From Cochleicola gelatinilyticus (GTDB lineage: Bacteria > Bacteroidota > Bacteroidia > Flavobacteriales > Flavobacteriaceae), in NCBI RefSeq assembly GCF_001637325.1, contig NZ_LRXL01000053.1, positions 62,001 to 126,000 of the forward strand: a stretch of 64,000 nt of DNA. Reading direction: 5' to 3'. The position numbers were made by a program, and so were the translations under genes. Below the pieces are notes generated by a model. That model did not search any database, was not told where the DNA came from, and worked only from the letters and a program-made list of their open reading frames with translations. Below are positions 1-9,005 of this stretch, in pieces. Each line of letters opens with the position of its first letter. Positions within the stretch are counted from its first letter, which is position 1.

Positions 1-1
1 A

Positions 2-160
2 ATTGTGAGTCACCGCATCTCTTCAGCTAAAAATGCAGACAAAATTATTGTCTTAGATGATGGGAAAATTATCCAGCAAGGAACTCATAATGAGCTCGTA
101 AATACCGAAGGATATTACAAGGAATTGTATTCAAAACAACTATTAGAAAAAGAAATGTGA
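2..160 (+). CDS. ABC transporter ATP-binding/permease protein, C-terminal fragment
   Basis: Only the last 52 residues are inside the window; the reading frame is open at the left edge and stops with TGA at 158-160. The fragment starts with IVSHRISSAKNADKI, the H-loop (switch histidine) of an ABC ATPase. It continues with the strand and turn IVLDDGKIIQQGTHNEL and ends YYKELYSKQLLEKEM. This ending is typical of exporter-type half-transporters of the MsbA/LmrA kind, in which the ATPase is the C-terminal domain. The substrate cannot be judged from this piece. The following gene starts 65 bp downstream with no terminator visible between them. Confidence 0.85.
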   Translation: MVSHRISSAKNADKIIVLDDGKIIQQGTHNELVNTEGYYKELYSKQLLEKEM

Positions 161-225
161 ACTTAATCTTTGGTTATTTATATTTTTTTTAGATTTTTGG
201 CTAAACATTAACAACGATAAAAATT

Positions 226-618
226 ATGAGTGATCATTATACGATGGAGCAAGAAGAGATTTTTAGTAAAGTAATGCGTGCTGGAAGGCGTACCTACTTC
301 TTTGACGTTAGGGCAACAAAAGCAGGAGATTATTATTTAACAATTACAGAAAGTAAAAAGTTTACAAACGACGATGGTTCTTTTCACTATAAGAAGCATA
401 AGATTTACTTATATAAAGAAGACTTTTCTGAATTTAAAGATAGTCTGGAAGAAATGATCAATTATATTATCGACGAAAAAGGCGAAGAAGTAATTAGCGA
501 ACGCCACCAAAAAGATTTTAAAAAGGAATCCGATAACGAAGTTGCTCAACAAATTGGAACTGCAAGCGACGAGCCGGCTCCAAGTAATTTTACCGATATA
601 GATTTCGACGACATATAA
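226..618 (+). CDS. PUR-family DNA/RNA-binding protein (DUF3276)
   Basis: A 130-residue acidic protein that matches the small DUF3276/PUR family, which is near-universal in Bacteroidota. A single PUR-like fold is expected at about residues 10-90: GRRTYFFDVRATKAGDYYLTITES, then YKKHKIYLYKEDFSEFKDSLEEMI. The C-terminal 35 residues are low-complexity and acidic (ending FTDIDFDDI) and probably disordered. Family members bind single-stranded or helical nucleic acid, but a cellular role is not settled. The ATG at 226 is the only sensible start. A strong hairpin terminator follows the gene. Confidence 0.85.
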   Translation: MSDHYTMEQEEIFSKVMRAGRRTYFFDVRATKAGDYYLTITESKKFTNDDGSFHYKKHKIYLYKEDFSEFKDSLEEMINYIIDEKGEEVISERHQKDFKKESDNEVAQQIGTASDEPAPSNFTDIDFDDI

Positions 619-653
619 ACGATTTTAGTTCTCCTCACATACAATTAACCTAA

Positions 654-684
654 CCGACCTCAACTTTTGAGGTCGGTTTTTTTT
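654..684 (+). terminator. Rho-independent terminator after the DUF3276 gene
   Basis: A perfect 10-bp stem, CCGACCTCAA / TTGAGGTCGG, closes a 3-nt loop and is followed by eight T residues. It sits 36 bp past the stop codon at 618 and 34 bp before the next gene, so it separates the two transcripts. Confidence 0.93.
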
Positions 685-717
685 ATATTATATTTAAAAA
701 ATTCTTAACACCCACAT

Positions 718-3234
718 ATGAATATCCGATTCCTTATTTTTTTTCTTGTCGCTTCTATATCTTTTGCCCAAGACTATCAAGTTGATCTATCATATTATCT
801 CCCTCAAGACGTCACTTATAATCCAAGCATTCCAACCCCAAAAAGTGTTATAAAGCATGAGGTTGGAGACTGGCACGTTACACACGATAAACTTGTGCAA
901 TATATGTATGCACTTTCTAAATCTTCTGAAAGAATTACTATAGAAGACAGAGGAACCACCTTCGAAGGACGTCCATTGCTATTGCTTACCATAACCGCAC
1001 CTTCAAATCACTCACAAATTGAAACCATTCAAAAACAACATATTGCCTTAACCGAAGCAAACAATAATTCGATCGCTACAGCAGAAATGCCATTAGTTGT
1101 ATACCAAGGTTTTTCCATTCACGGAAATGAACCCAGCGGCTCTAACGCTGCCCTTGCGGTTGCCTATTATCTGGCTGCTGCGCAGGGTCCAAAGATCGAT
1201 GAGCTATTACAGAATACCGTGATCTTGTTCGATCCTGCATTTAATCCCGACGGATTGCAACGGTTTGCTTATTGGGCAAACATGCACAAGTCTAAAAACA
1301 TCAACCCCGATCCTAACGACAGAGAATACGATGAGATCTGGCCGGGCGGTCGTACCAACCATTATTGGTTCGACATGAATCGCGACTGGCTTCCTGTTCA
1401 ACTTCCAGAAAGTCGTGCGCGTATTGCAACTTTTCATAAATGGTATCCTAATATTTTAACCGATCATCATGAAATGGGAACGAACTCAAGTTTTTTCTTT
1501 CAACCGGGAATTCCTTCGCGAACCCACCCGCTAACACCTACTAAAAACCAAAAACTTACAGGAGCTATAGGTAAATTTCATGCAAATGCGTTCGATAAAA
1601 TTGGTAGTTTTTATTACACCGAAGAAGATTACGACGATTTTTACTACGGAAAAGGATCTACCTTTCCAGACATTAACGGAAGCATTGGAATTCTTTTCGA
1701 ACAAGGCTCTTCGCGTGGACATGCGCAAGAAAGTAATAACGGCATACTTACTTTTCCGTTTACTATTAGAAATCAGTTTACGGCAGCGCTATCTACTCTA
1801 GAAGCTGGTGTTTCGTTACGCACGCAACTACTCGATTACCAAAAAGAGTTCTTTAATAACGCTTCTAAAGAAGCAGCAACTGGAGGAAGTATAATTTTCG
1901 GGGATGAAAAAGATGCCTCGAAGGTTTTTCATCTCGCTGAAATCTTAGAACGTCATAAAATTTCGTTTCACGAACTAAAGCAGGATGCTTCAGTAAACGG
2001 AAAAAATTATAAAAAAGGCTTCAGTTATGTGGTGCCTAAAAATCAGAAGCAACACCGCCTTATAAACGCTATGTTCGAAAAAAGAACAACGTTTCAAGAT
2101 AGTTTGTTTTACGATATAAGTGCTTGGACCTTTCCACTCGCTTTCAATTTGGATTATTCTGAAACCAATTCGGTAGCAAACGCAGGAAATGAAGTGATAC
2201 AGCTTCAGAAGAAAAAACCTTCCGAAGTAATTTCTTCTAATTATGCTTATGTCATGGAATGGCACGATTACTACACCCCGAAAGTATTAAATAAAATTCT
2301 TCAAAAAGGACTACGAGCAAAGGTTGGTATGACACCATTTTCTATGAACGGCACTACGTACGATTATGGTACCATCCTTATTCCCGTGCACAATCAAGAA
2401 TTAACTCCTAAAGCACTAGCAGAATTTATAAAAGAAGTTTCCACAAATTCCAATGTCACCATTACAGGCGTAACAACAGGACAAACTCAAGGAATCGATT
2501 TGGGAAGTAACGATTTTAAGACCCTCGAAACACCAAAGGTTGCGATGCTTGTGGGAGAAGGAGTTAACCCTTACGACGCAGGAGAGATTTGGCATGTATT
2601 CGATCAGCGGTACGAGATGTTGCTTACCAAACTCGATACACGTAATTTTAATCGAATCGATCTAAGTACTTATACCGACTTAATTCTCCCAAATAATTGG
2701 GGGAGCGGATTAGACACCAATGCAATTAATAAAATAAAATCTTGGGTTCGAAACGGAGGGACGCTTATTGCCTATAAAAATAACGGAAAATGGCTCGATA
2801 AAAATGAATTACTTAAAATGAACTTTAAAAAAGTAAAAGATACTGCTAGAAATATTTCTTTTGAGCAACGTGGAAATTATCGGGGGGCTAAAGTAATTGG
2901 CGGAGCAATTTTTGAAACAACATTAGATCGATCTCACCCCATTGCATTTGGATTTAAGAATAATACACTTCCTGTTTTTAGAAATTCTACCCTATTTGTA
3001 GAACCCGACACCGACAGTTATAACAATCCGATTCAGTATACCGAAACCCCACTACTAAGTGGTTATATTTCGAAACCAAATCTAACACTATTGAAAAACT
3101 CAGTTCCTTTTAAGATGGGTAATTTTGGACGAGGAACCGTAGTTTATTTTACCGATAATGGAAATTTTAGAGCATTTTGGTATGGTACCAACAAACTACT
3201 TATGAATGCGATTTTCTTCGGAAACCACATGTAG
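718..3234 (+). CDS. Secreted M14-family zinc carboxypeptidase
   Basis: An 838-residue protein with an N-terminal signal peptide (MNIRFLIFFLVASISFAQ), so it is exported to the periplasm or beyond. The M14 zinc peptidase domain spans about residues 50-370. The HGNEPSG motif supplies His135 and Glu138 as zinc ligands. FDMNRDW (about 218-224) gives the conserved substrate-binding Asn-Arg, and DHHEMG (about 249-254) supplies the third histidine. The C-terminal half (about 560-838) contains a glutamine-amidotransferase-like region (ETPKVAMLVGEGVNPYDAGEIW, then LILPNNWGSG) seen in the long Bacteroidota subfamily. This length is far above classical carboxypeptidases (about 300-420 residues). The peptide substrate is unknown. 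A strong terminator lies just upstream, so it has its own promoter, but I see no good consensus. Confidence 0.88.
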   Translation: MNIRFLIFFLVASISFAQDYQVDLSYYLPQDVTYNPSIPTPKSVIKHEVGDWHVTHDKLVQYMYALSKSSERITIEDRGTTFEGRPLLLLTITAPSNHSQIETIQKQHIALTEANNNSIATAEMPLVVYQGFSIHGNEPSGSNAALAVAYYLAAAQGPKIDELLQNTVILFDPAFNPDGLQRFAYWANMHKSKNINPDPNDREYDEIWPGGRTNHYWFDMNRDWLPVQLPESRARIATFHKWYPNILTDHHEMGTNSSFFFQPGIPSRTHPLTPTKNQKLTGAIGKFHANAFDKIGSFYYTEEDYDDFYYGKGSTFPDINGSIGILFEQGSSRGHAQESNNGILTFPFTIRNQFTAALSTLEAGVSLRTQLLDYQKEFFNNASKEAATGGSIIFGDEKDASKVFHLAEILERHKISFHELKQDASVNGKNYKKGFSYVVPKNQKQHRLINAMFEKRTTFQDSLFYDISAWTFPLAFNLDYSETNSVANAGNEVIQLQKKKPSEVISSNYAYVMEWHDYYTPKVLNKILQKGLRAKVGMTPFSMNGTTYDYGTILIPVHNQELTPKALAEFIKEVSTNSNVTITGVTTGQTQGIDLGSNDFKTLETPKVAMLVGEGVNPYDAGEIWHVFDQRYEMLLTKLDTRNFNRIDLSTYTDLILPNNWGSGLDTNAINKIKSWVRNGGTLIAYKNNGKWLDKNELLKMNFKKVKDTARNISFEQRGNYRGAKVIGGAIFETTLDRSHPIAFGFKNNTLPVFRNSTLFVEPDTDSYNNPIQYTETPLLSGYISKPNLTLLKNSVPFKMGNFGRGTVVYFTDNGNFRAFWYGTNKLLMNAIFFGNHM

Positions 3235-3312
3235 GTAAAAAGAAAGAAGTTTTGCCATGTTATTTATGAATGCATTTTCCGACTACCTTTCCAGTTACAC
3301 TAAAACTCACTT

Positions 3313-3762
3313 ATGAAGAAGTTATTTATTATTCTTGTTGCTACCACATTATTTGCTTGTGGAGCACAGAAAGGTACTACGAATATTGATGGAAATGGAT
3401 TTATTGCTGAAGGATATGATGTTACTGAATACTTTAACGGCAAAGCTTTTGAAGGAAGCAATGCCTTTATAGCCACTTACGAAGGAGCTAACTATCGGTT
3501 TACTTCGGAAGCTAATAAAACCAAATTTGAAGCAGCACCTTCTAAATACGCGCCACAATACGGCGGATTTTGTGCCTATGCAGTTGGAGCTGACAATAAA
3601 AAAATAGGTATTAATCCCGAATCGTACGAAATTCGTGACGGAAAATTATATTTGTTCTACGACACCGTTTTCGCAGACACCAAAGAAAAGTGGATGGAAG
3701 AAGGAGCAGAAAGACTTCAGAAAAAAGCGGACGAAAATTGGATGGTTCTTAAACAACAATAA
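3313..3762 (+). CDS. YHS-domain lipoprotein
   Basis: A 149-residue protein with a lipoprotein signal ending in the lipobox LFAC, Cys16 being the lipidated residue. The body is a YHS-type domain: GYDVTEYFNGKAFEGS, then the YRFTSEANKTKFEAAPSKYAPQYGGFCA segment and a conserved cysteine. YHS domains resemble the metal-binding module of heavy-metal ATPases and oxygenases, but in secreted copies the bound metal and the role are not established. The gene starts 78 bp after the M14 peptidase stop and ends at a bidirectional terminator. Confidence 0.87.
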   Translation: MKKLFIILVATTLFACGAQKGTTNIDGNGFIAEGYDVTEYFNGKAFEGSNAFIATYEGANYRFTSEANKTKFEAAPSKYAPQYGGFCAYAVGADNKKIGINPESYEIRDGKLYLFYDTVFADTKEKWMEEGAERLQKKADENWMVLKQQ

Positions 3763-3782
3763 GTACTACTTCATAAATTTTA

Positions 3783-3810
3783 AAAAGCCCGATCTCACGA
3801 TCGGGCTTTT
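3783..3810. terminator. Bidirectional Rho-independent terminator
   Basis: A perfect 12-bp inverted repeat, AAAAGCCCGATC / GATCGGGCTTTT, around the loop TCAC. It has T-rich flanks on both strands. It lies between two convergent genes (YHS lipoprotein ending at 3762 and spondin lipoprotein ending at 3837) and should stop both transcripts. Confidence 0.92.
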
Positions 3811-3836
3811 ATTTTCTAGATGTAAATTACTTTAAC

Positions 3837-5261
3837 TTATTGTTTCTCGGCTTTAATTGTAACCTTAAGCACAGTTGTAACTGGAATATTTAAAAAAGAA
3901 TTGGGAGCTACTAAACGTATAGCCGTATTGGTGTCTAAAGCTCCAAAATTTTCTCTAGGCTGCCTCATAACTTGAGACAGACCAGCTCCAGGATATTCGT
4001 CAGCCTCTGTTCCTGCGTCGTATAAAAAAACATGGGAAGTCACATTACCCTGTGTTGGAGTTCCATTTTTAAATAATGCGAGTCCATTTGGAGGAAATGC
4101 AAAAAACCAATCGTTACTTTGCATAAACATCGTTGCGAAAGAAAGGTGATCCCCTTCAGAAGCTGTAAATGTGAACTCGTATCTTGAATCGGGAGTAATT
4201 GGACCAGAAACATTGGTACCGACAGGTGTATTAAAAACCTCTGCATTGCTAACTTCTGCGCGGTCGTTAAGGGAATTCGCTAATTTTATAGGAGATCCAT
4301 CTTCAGCAAGACCTTCGAGTCCTTCCCCGTAATCTTCCATAGTAAGATTAAATAAGGGTTCACTCCCTTCATTATGAATGGCCCATACCCCAGAAGAAAA
4401 TGGAACTTTTAAACCAGTGACATTTTTTGTATTTGCTAATAAAGTTTCTGGGAAGCCATCTTCTGCGAGGTTTTCTAATCCTTCTTCACTACGCACAAAA
4501 CCAGCTCCAGATGCAGCCATACTTTCATCAAAAAATGGAGATGATGAAGTATGTACTGCATATACGCCAGGTGATATGGGAACGGCAGCTGCAGAGCCTT
4601 CTCCCTGTCCAGGCGTCATGATTGTATTAACTTCTGACACGTTTTCGATACGAACTAAAAACTTTGCCGCCGAAATATTTTCGATTGTAACTTTAATAAC
4701 ATCCTCTTTGTTTGGTAATACGTTTCCGAAGGAATCTTTATTAGTATCGATACGAGTGACCACCCCATATTCATCTACCCCTTGATCTTCTACTAGCGGT
4801 CCCTGCTGATTTTTTTGATTCTGCCCTCCAGTAGCTTCATTAATTTCTGTACCTGCATCCCAAAGATATACTTCATTGGTTACATCTTCTGGTCCATGTG
4901 CACCTATCGGACTTCCAGTTTCAGTATACAATGAAATTCCTTGTATATCAGGAGCAAAAAACAAATCGTTCGACTGCATGAACATTGTAACAAATGATAA
5001 CCGTGTACCTCCATCTCCCGGAATTACAACGGGACCCGCATCTATTGTAAATTCGTACGCATCTCCAGGAAATATAGGTCCTGAATCGAATACTCCCACT
5101 GGAGTGGTAAATGTGCCACTTTCAAAAATGGGTTTGGGAGCTAGAATGTTTTCTATCGTTACCGTAAAATTGGCGCTCTTTGCCGGGGCATTTTCATCAT
5201 CATCGTTAGAACAACTAAATAGAAGAAGCGATGTGAGGATTAATAAAAAATAATACTTCAT
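3837..5261 (-). CDS. Spondin-domain lipoprotein with a duplicated module
   Basis: A 474-residue predicted outer-membrane lipoprotein with lipobox LFSC (Cys17) followed by an acidic SNDDDE stretch, the pattern linked to surface export of lipoproteins in Bacteroidota. Two copies of a spondin-N-like unit are visible. The first (about residues 30-200) contains RLSFVTMFMQSNDLFFA and the second (about 335-470) contains HLSFATMFMQSNDWFFA. The linker carries two further related segments, SPGVYAVH ... EEGLENLAEDG and SSGVWAIH ... GEGLEGLAEDG. Spondin domains bind extracellular matrix in animals. Bacterial copies have no proven ligand, and adhesion is an inference. The gene is flanked by a terminator at its 3' end and AT-rich DNA at its 5' end. 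Confidence 0.85.
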   Translation of the reverse strand: MKYYFLLILTSLLLFSCSNDDDENAPAKSANFTVTIENILAPKPIFESGTFTTPVGVFDSGPIFPGDAYEFTIDAGPVVIPGDGGTRLSFVTMFMQSNDLFFAPDIQGISLYTETGSPIGAHGPEDVTNEVYLWDAGTEINEATGGQNQKNQQGPLVEDQGVDEYGVVTRIDTNKDSFGNVLPNKEDVIKVTIENISAAKFLVRIENVSEVNTIMTPGQGEGSAAAVPISPGVYAVHTSSSPFFDESMAASGAGFVRSEEGLENLAEDGFPETLLANTKNVTGLKVPFSSGVWAIHNEGSEPLFNLTMEDYGEGLEGLAEDGSPIKLANSLNDRAEVSNAEVFNTPVGTNVSGPITPDSRYEFTFTASEGDHLSFATMFMQSNDWFFAFPPNGLALFKNGTPTQGNVTSHVFLYDAGTEADEYPGAGLSQVMRQPRENFGALDTNTAIRLVAPNSFLNIPVTTVLKVTIKAEKQ

Positions 5262-5507
5262 TGCTTGAAAATTTTATGCTGTTAATTATATATAAGTCGA
5301 ACAAGCTACAAAGACATTTCTTCTAAATTGCTAAATATTAGCATTTTAAAAAAAACTTAACAGCAAAACAGTTTTATGTTAAATCGTCTGTCTATTTCAA
5401 CACGATACCACTAAGCAATCTGTGTTTAAATAGTTTAATTAAAAAATTTAATTTAGAACACTTTAAATTTAGCTTTATTGAGATAGTGCTGTCCTTTAAG
5501 AAAAACA

Positions 5508-5515
5508 TATCTTTG
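5508..5515 (+). promoter_or_regulatory. Probable -7 element of the sulP promoter
   Basis: TATCTTTG matches the Bacteroidota -7 consensus TAnnTTTG and lies 22 bp before the SulP start codon. The nearest upstream TTG (5478-5480) is 27 nt away, longer than the usual spacing, so only the -7 box is well supported. Confidence 0.5.
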
Positions 5516-5537
5516 CACCTTTTTTAAGCGAACTAAT

Positions 5538-7154
5538 ATGTGGCAGAAAACCATCCAGAATTTCACTCAAAACCCTAAGAACGATATCCTTTCGGGACTT
5601 ACTGTAGCACTTGCTTTGGTTCCCGAAGCGGTCGCATTTGCTTTCGTAGCAGGAGTTGATCCACTCGTAGGTCTCTATGGAGCTTTTATGATGGGAATAG
5701 TAACCGCTTTATTTGGGGGTCGTCCTGGTATGATCTCTGGTGCTACTGGAGCAATGGCGGTGGTCATGGTACATTTAATTCAAAAAGGAAATGAAGTAGG
5801 TGAAGCTTTGGCAACCCCTGTTGAAAATCTTGGTTTGCAGTGGTTGTTTATTACATTACTTTTTGTGGGAGGAATTCAGATTCTCGCTGGTGTATTCCGT
5901 TTGGGAAAATTTGTGCGTTTAATTCCTCATCCAGTAATGATGGGCTTTGTTAATGGACTGGCTATTGTAATCTTCTTATCTCAATTAGGTCTTTTTAAAG
6001 AAAATGTTGATGGAGTACAACAATACATGACTGGACAAAATTTAATGATCATGCTAGGGCTAGTGTTCTTAACCATGGCAATCATGTTCGGACTACCAAA
6101 ACTTACTAAAAAAGTTCCCGCAGCATTGGTCGCTATTGTGGTAGTTGCATGCATTACGATTTTTGGTGGAGTTGAAGCAAGTACTGTAGGATCTTTTATT
6201 AAAGACGGTGGTGGTGAAGGGCTTCAAGGAGGTCTTCCAACTTTTCAAGAACAAATTTTTACACTATTTTATACACTCGCAGGTCATTGGGACCTTATTC
6301 TTTCTACAGCAATGATTCTTGCAGCTGTAGGACTCATTGAAAGTTTAATGACTCTAAACCTTATCGATGAAATGACCGAAACACGTGGAAGCGGAAATCG
6401 TGAATGTGTTGCGCAAGGTGGAGCGAATATTTTAAATGGACTCTTTGGAGGAATGGGTGGTTGCGCCATGATCGGGCAATCAATTATCAACGTAAATTCC
6501 GGTGGACGCGGAAGATTATCGGGCGCAGTAGCAGCAATTGCCTTACTTTGTTTTGTACTATTTGGAGCTCCTTTAATTGAGCAAATTCCCATTGCTGCTC
6601 TTGTAGGTGTCATGTTTATGGTAGTAATAGGAACTTTTGCTTGGAGTAGTTTTCGCATATTACATAAAATTCCATTAAGTGATGCCATCGTTTTAATTGC
6701 TGTGTCTGCAATTACTGTTTGGCAAGATCTTGCTATTGCGGTAATTGCTGGAGTTATTATGAGCGCTCTTACCTTTGCTTGGAAAAGTGCTACAATGATT
6801 CGCGCTCGTAAGCATATTAAAGAAGATGGTACGAAAGTATATGAAATCTGGGGACCATTATTCTTTGGTTCTACAACAGCATTTAACAATAAGTTTGATG
6901 TCTCTGGAGATCCCGAAGCGATTGAAATCGATTTTATTGAGTCGAAAGTAAGTGATCATAGTGGTGTGGAAGCTCTTCGAAACTTAGCAAACAAATACAT
7001 GGATGCTGGAAAAAAAGTAACCTTAACGCATTTAAGCCCAGATTGTAAAACCCTTTTACTAAAATGGAACCCTGAGTTTGAAACTATTATTCAAGAGGCT
7101 ATTGATGATCCTCGTTATTATGTAGTTACCGACATGTTAGATAGTGAGGTTTAA
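5538..7154 (+). CDS. SulP-family inorganic anion transporter with STAS domain
   Basis: A 538-residue inner-membrane transporter. Residues about 10-420 form the SulP membrane domain, beginning with the conserved ALVPEAVAFAFVAGVDPLVG and GLYGAFMMG segments and containing GGMGGCAMIGQS. A cytoplasmic STAS domain follows at about 440-535 (AIEIDFIESKVSDHSGVEAL). SulP proteins move sulfate, bicarbonate or other anions coupled to Na+ or H+, and substrate cannot be read from sequence alone. Sulfate is attractive given the sulfotransferases in this window, but bicarbonate (BicA-like) is equally possible. It ends 4 nt into the convergent DUF6265 gene. A TATCTTTG box lies just upstream. Confidence 0.9.
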   Translation: MWQKTIQNFTQNPKNDILSGLTVALALVPEAVAFAFVAGVDPLVGLYGAFMMGIVTALFGGRPGMISGATGAMAVVMVHLIQKGNEVGEALATPVENLGLQWLFITLLFVGGIQILAGVFRLGKFVRLIPHPVMMGFVNGLAIVIFLSQLGLFKENVDGVQQYMTGQNLMIMLGLVFLTMAIMFGLPKLTKKVPAALVAIVVVACITIFGGVEASTVGSFIKDGGGEGLQGGLPTFQEQIFTLFYTLAGHWDLILSTAMILAAVGLIESLMTLNLIDEMTETRGSGNRECVAQGGANILNGLFGGMGGCAMIGQSIINVNSGGRGRLSGAVAAIALLCFVLFGAPLIEQIPIAALVGVMFMVVIGTFAWSSFRILHKIPLSDAIVLIAVSAITVWQDLAIAVIAGVIMSALTFAWKSATMIRARKHIKEDGTKVYEIWGPLFFGSTTAFNNKFDVSGDPEAIEIDFIESKVSDHSGVEALRNLANKYMDAGKKVTLTHLSPDCKTLLLKWNPEFETIIQEAIDDPRYYVVTDMLDSEV

Positions 7155-7663
7155 TCATCACTTCGCGCAAAGTAGAAGTCCATTTTTTCTTGATTACCTT
7201 CAATAACGCCTTCTACCCAAGCGTGAATAGAGTCTTTTGTAGGATTAGTATAGGTGATTTGCTGCGGAAAATCATGGTTTTTATTTTCAAAAGTAAACTG
7301 TCCGGGTGCCGAGGGAATCAATATAAAATCTATAGGTTTATCATCATTCTGATTAACTGCAGTAACGGTTAAAATAACGTCTTTTCCTTGCTGCCGAATG
7401 AGCATGTATTCTTCAAAAACCGTGTCGTTTGCAACCGTCGTATAACTATGCCCCGAATACGCATTCTGATTTTCAAATTTCCAGGTTTCCCTAGAATAAC
7501 TGTTTTCTGAAGTCGTGCTCCATACCCCCAACAATCCATCTAATTGCCGAATTTTATTTTCATTATTTATGGTACTAGAAATTTCTGAAACTTCTTTGTT
7601 CTCTGTAGTATTTTTACAGGCGAATACAATACAGATACTAAGTAGAACAAGTGCTTTTTTCAT
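7151..7663 (-). CDS. DUF6265-like lipoprotein
   Basis: A 170-residue protein with a lipobox VFAC (Cys16). The mature part reads LDGLLGVWSTTSENSYSRETW, then the NHDFPQQITY motif and a final YFARSDD. This layout, a lipocalin-like beta structure with an initial LxGxW and a late HDFPQ, matches the DUF6265 family, which has no established function. It is transcribed towards sulP and the two stop codons overlap by 4 nt. No terminator fits in the junction, so read-through antisense transcription is possible. Confidence 0.7.
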   Translation of the reverse strand: MKKALVLLSICIVFACKNTTENKEVSEISSTINNENKIRQLDGLLGVWSTTSENSYSRETWKFENQNAYSGHSYTTVANDTVFEEYMLIRQQGKDVILTVTAVNQNDDKPIDFILIPSAPGQFTFENKNHDFPQQITYTNPTKDSIHAWVEGVIEGNQEKMDFYFARSDD

Positions 7664-7775
7664 TGTCTAAAGATTAATTGTTATTTACAAGAGTTTATTT
7701 TTTTTTAAAGCGTTAGTCAATTTAAAGTTAAGTAATTTTAACTTATAATTTTAAAGAGTAAATGATCCTATAAAA

Positions 7776-9005
7776 ATGATAGAAAAATCTAATTCGCAAC
7801 TCATACTATCTATCATTGTTTTTGCTCAGTTTTGTTGTACTTCACTTTGGTTTGCTAGTAACGCGGCTCTCGAAGATCTTTTACAGGCTTATAAACTTCC
7901 AGAAAATATTCTTGGAGACCTTACTTCAGCCGTCCAATTTGGCTTTATAGTTGGAACATTACTTTTCGCATTTTTAACAATTTCAGATCGCTTTTCACCT
8001 TCTCGTGTATTCTTTATAAGCGCTGTGCTTGGGGCTATTTTTAATCTCACTCTGGTTTGGGATGGCAATACAATAAGTTCATTACTTATTTTTCGTGCAC
8101 TCGTTGGTTTTTTCCTCGCTGGAATTTACCCAGTAGGAATGAAAATAGCTGCCGATTATTTCGAAGCTGGATTAGGAAGGTCTCTTAGCTTTTTAGTAGG
8201 AGCTTTAGTCTTAGGAACCGCATTTCCTCATTTTCTAAAAACATTCATGGAGGAAATCTCATGGAAATATATTGTGTATACCCCTTCAATACTAGCACTT
8301 TTTGGAGGTATACTTATGGTAATGTTTGTTCCCGATGGTCCTTATAGAAAGCGAAGTACACAATGGGATAGCAGGGCATTTATAAGAATATTTAGAAATA
8401 AAAAATTACGTGTTGCTGCTTTTGGCTATTTTGGTCATATGTGGGAATTGTACACTTTTTGGGCCTTTGTTCCAGTAATTTTAAAAACCTATGTTATTTT
8501 AAACCCAGAAGCACATCTTACTATTTCCTTGTGGTCGTTCAATATTATAGCTGTTGGAACTATAGGATGTATAGCAGGTGGTTTTATTTCTGAAAAATTT
8601 GGAGTGAAGAGAACTGCTTACGCCAGCTTATTATTTTCGGGTATGTGTTGTTTATTAGTACCGTTTCTTTTCTCTGCTTCAGTACCTTTCTTTTTAGCAT
8701 TCCTTCTTTTTTGGGGAATGGTAGTAATTTCAGATTCTCCCCTATTTTCTACATTAATCGCAATGAATGTTGCTTCAGAAGTTAAAGGAGCTGCACTCAC
8801 TATAGTAAATTGCATTGGTTTTGCAATTACAATTCTAAGTTTGCAACTACTTAATTATGTCGCGAATAATTTTATTTTGGAAACATTAAAAGGAGCTAGC
8901 AGCATGCTATCCATTTATTTATACATGTTATTGGCTTTAGGACCTATTTTGGGATTATTAGCGCTTCGTAAAAAAAATAAACCTACGAAATTCGAAGTCC
9001 GTTAG
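7776..9005 (+). CDS. MFS transporter
   Basis: A 409-residue inner-membrane protein with about 12 hydrophobic segments in the usual 6+6 MFS arrangement. The loop 2-3 signature appears as FLTISDRFSPSR (residues about 70-80), and the equivalent loop in the second half is GGFISEKFGVKR. Charged residues in TM1 are absent; it opens with FAQFCCTSLWFASNA. The substrate is unknown, and no adjacent gene points to one. The gene runs into the convergent tRNA-binding gene, overlapping it by 23 nt at the 3' end. Confidence 0.85.
   Translation: MIEKSNSQLILSIIVFAQFCCTSLWFASNAALEDLLQAYKLPENILGDLTSAVQFGFIVGTLLFAFLTISDRFSPSRVFFISAVLGAIFNLTLVWDGNTISSLLIFRALVGFFLAGIYPVGMKIAADYFEAGLGRSLSFLVGALVLGTAFPHFLKTFMEEISWKYIVYTPSILALFGGILMVMFVPDGPYRKRSTQWDSRAFIRIFRNKKLRVAAFGYFGHMWELYTFWAFVPVILKTYVILNPEAHLTISLWSFNIIAVGTIGCIAGGFISEKFGVKRTAYASLLFSGMCCLLVPFLFSASVPFFLAFLLFWGMVVISDSPLFSTLIAMNVASEVKGAALTIVNCIGFAITILSLQLLNYVANNFILETLKGASSMLSIYLYMLLALGPILGLLALRKKNKPTKFEVR

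Noticed and set aside
4378-4785. 135-codon plus-strand frame inside the spondin lipoprotein gene
   Set aside because: Antisense shadow of the duplicated spondin gene; no signal, motif or promoter.
6284-6889. 201-codon open frame on the minus strand inside sulP
   Set aside because: It lies fully antisense to a well-supported SulP membrane domain; its composition mirrors the codon pattern of the plus-strand gene and it matches no family I know.
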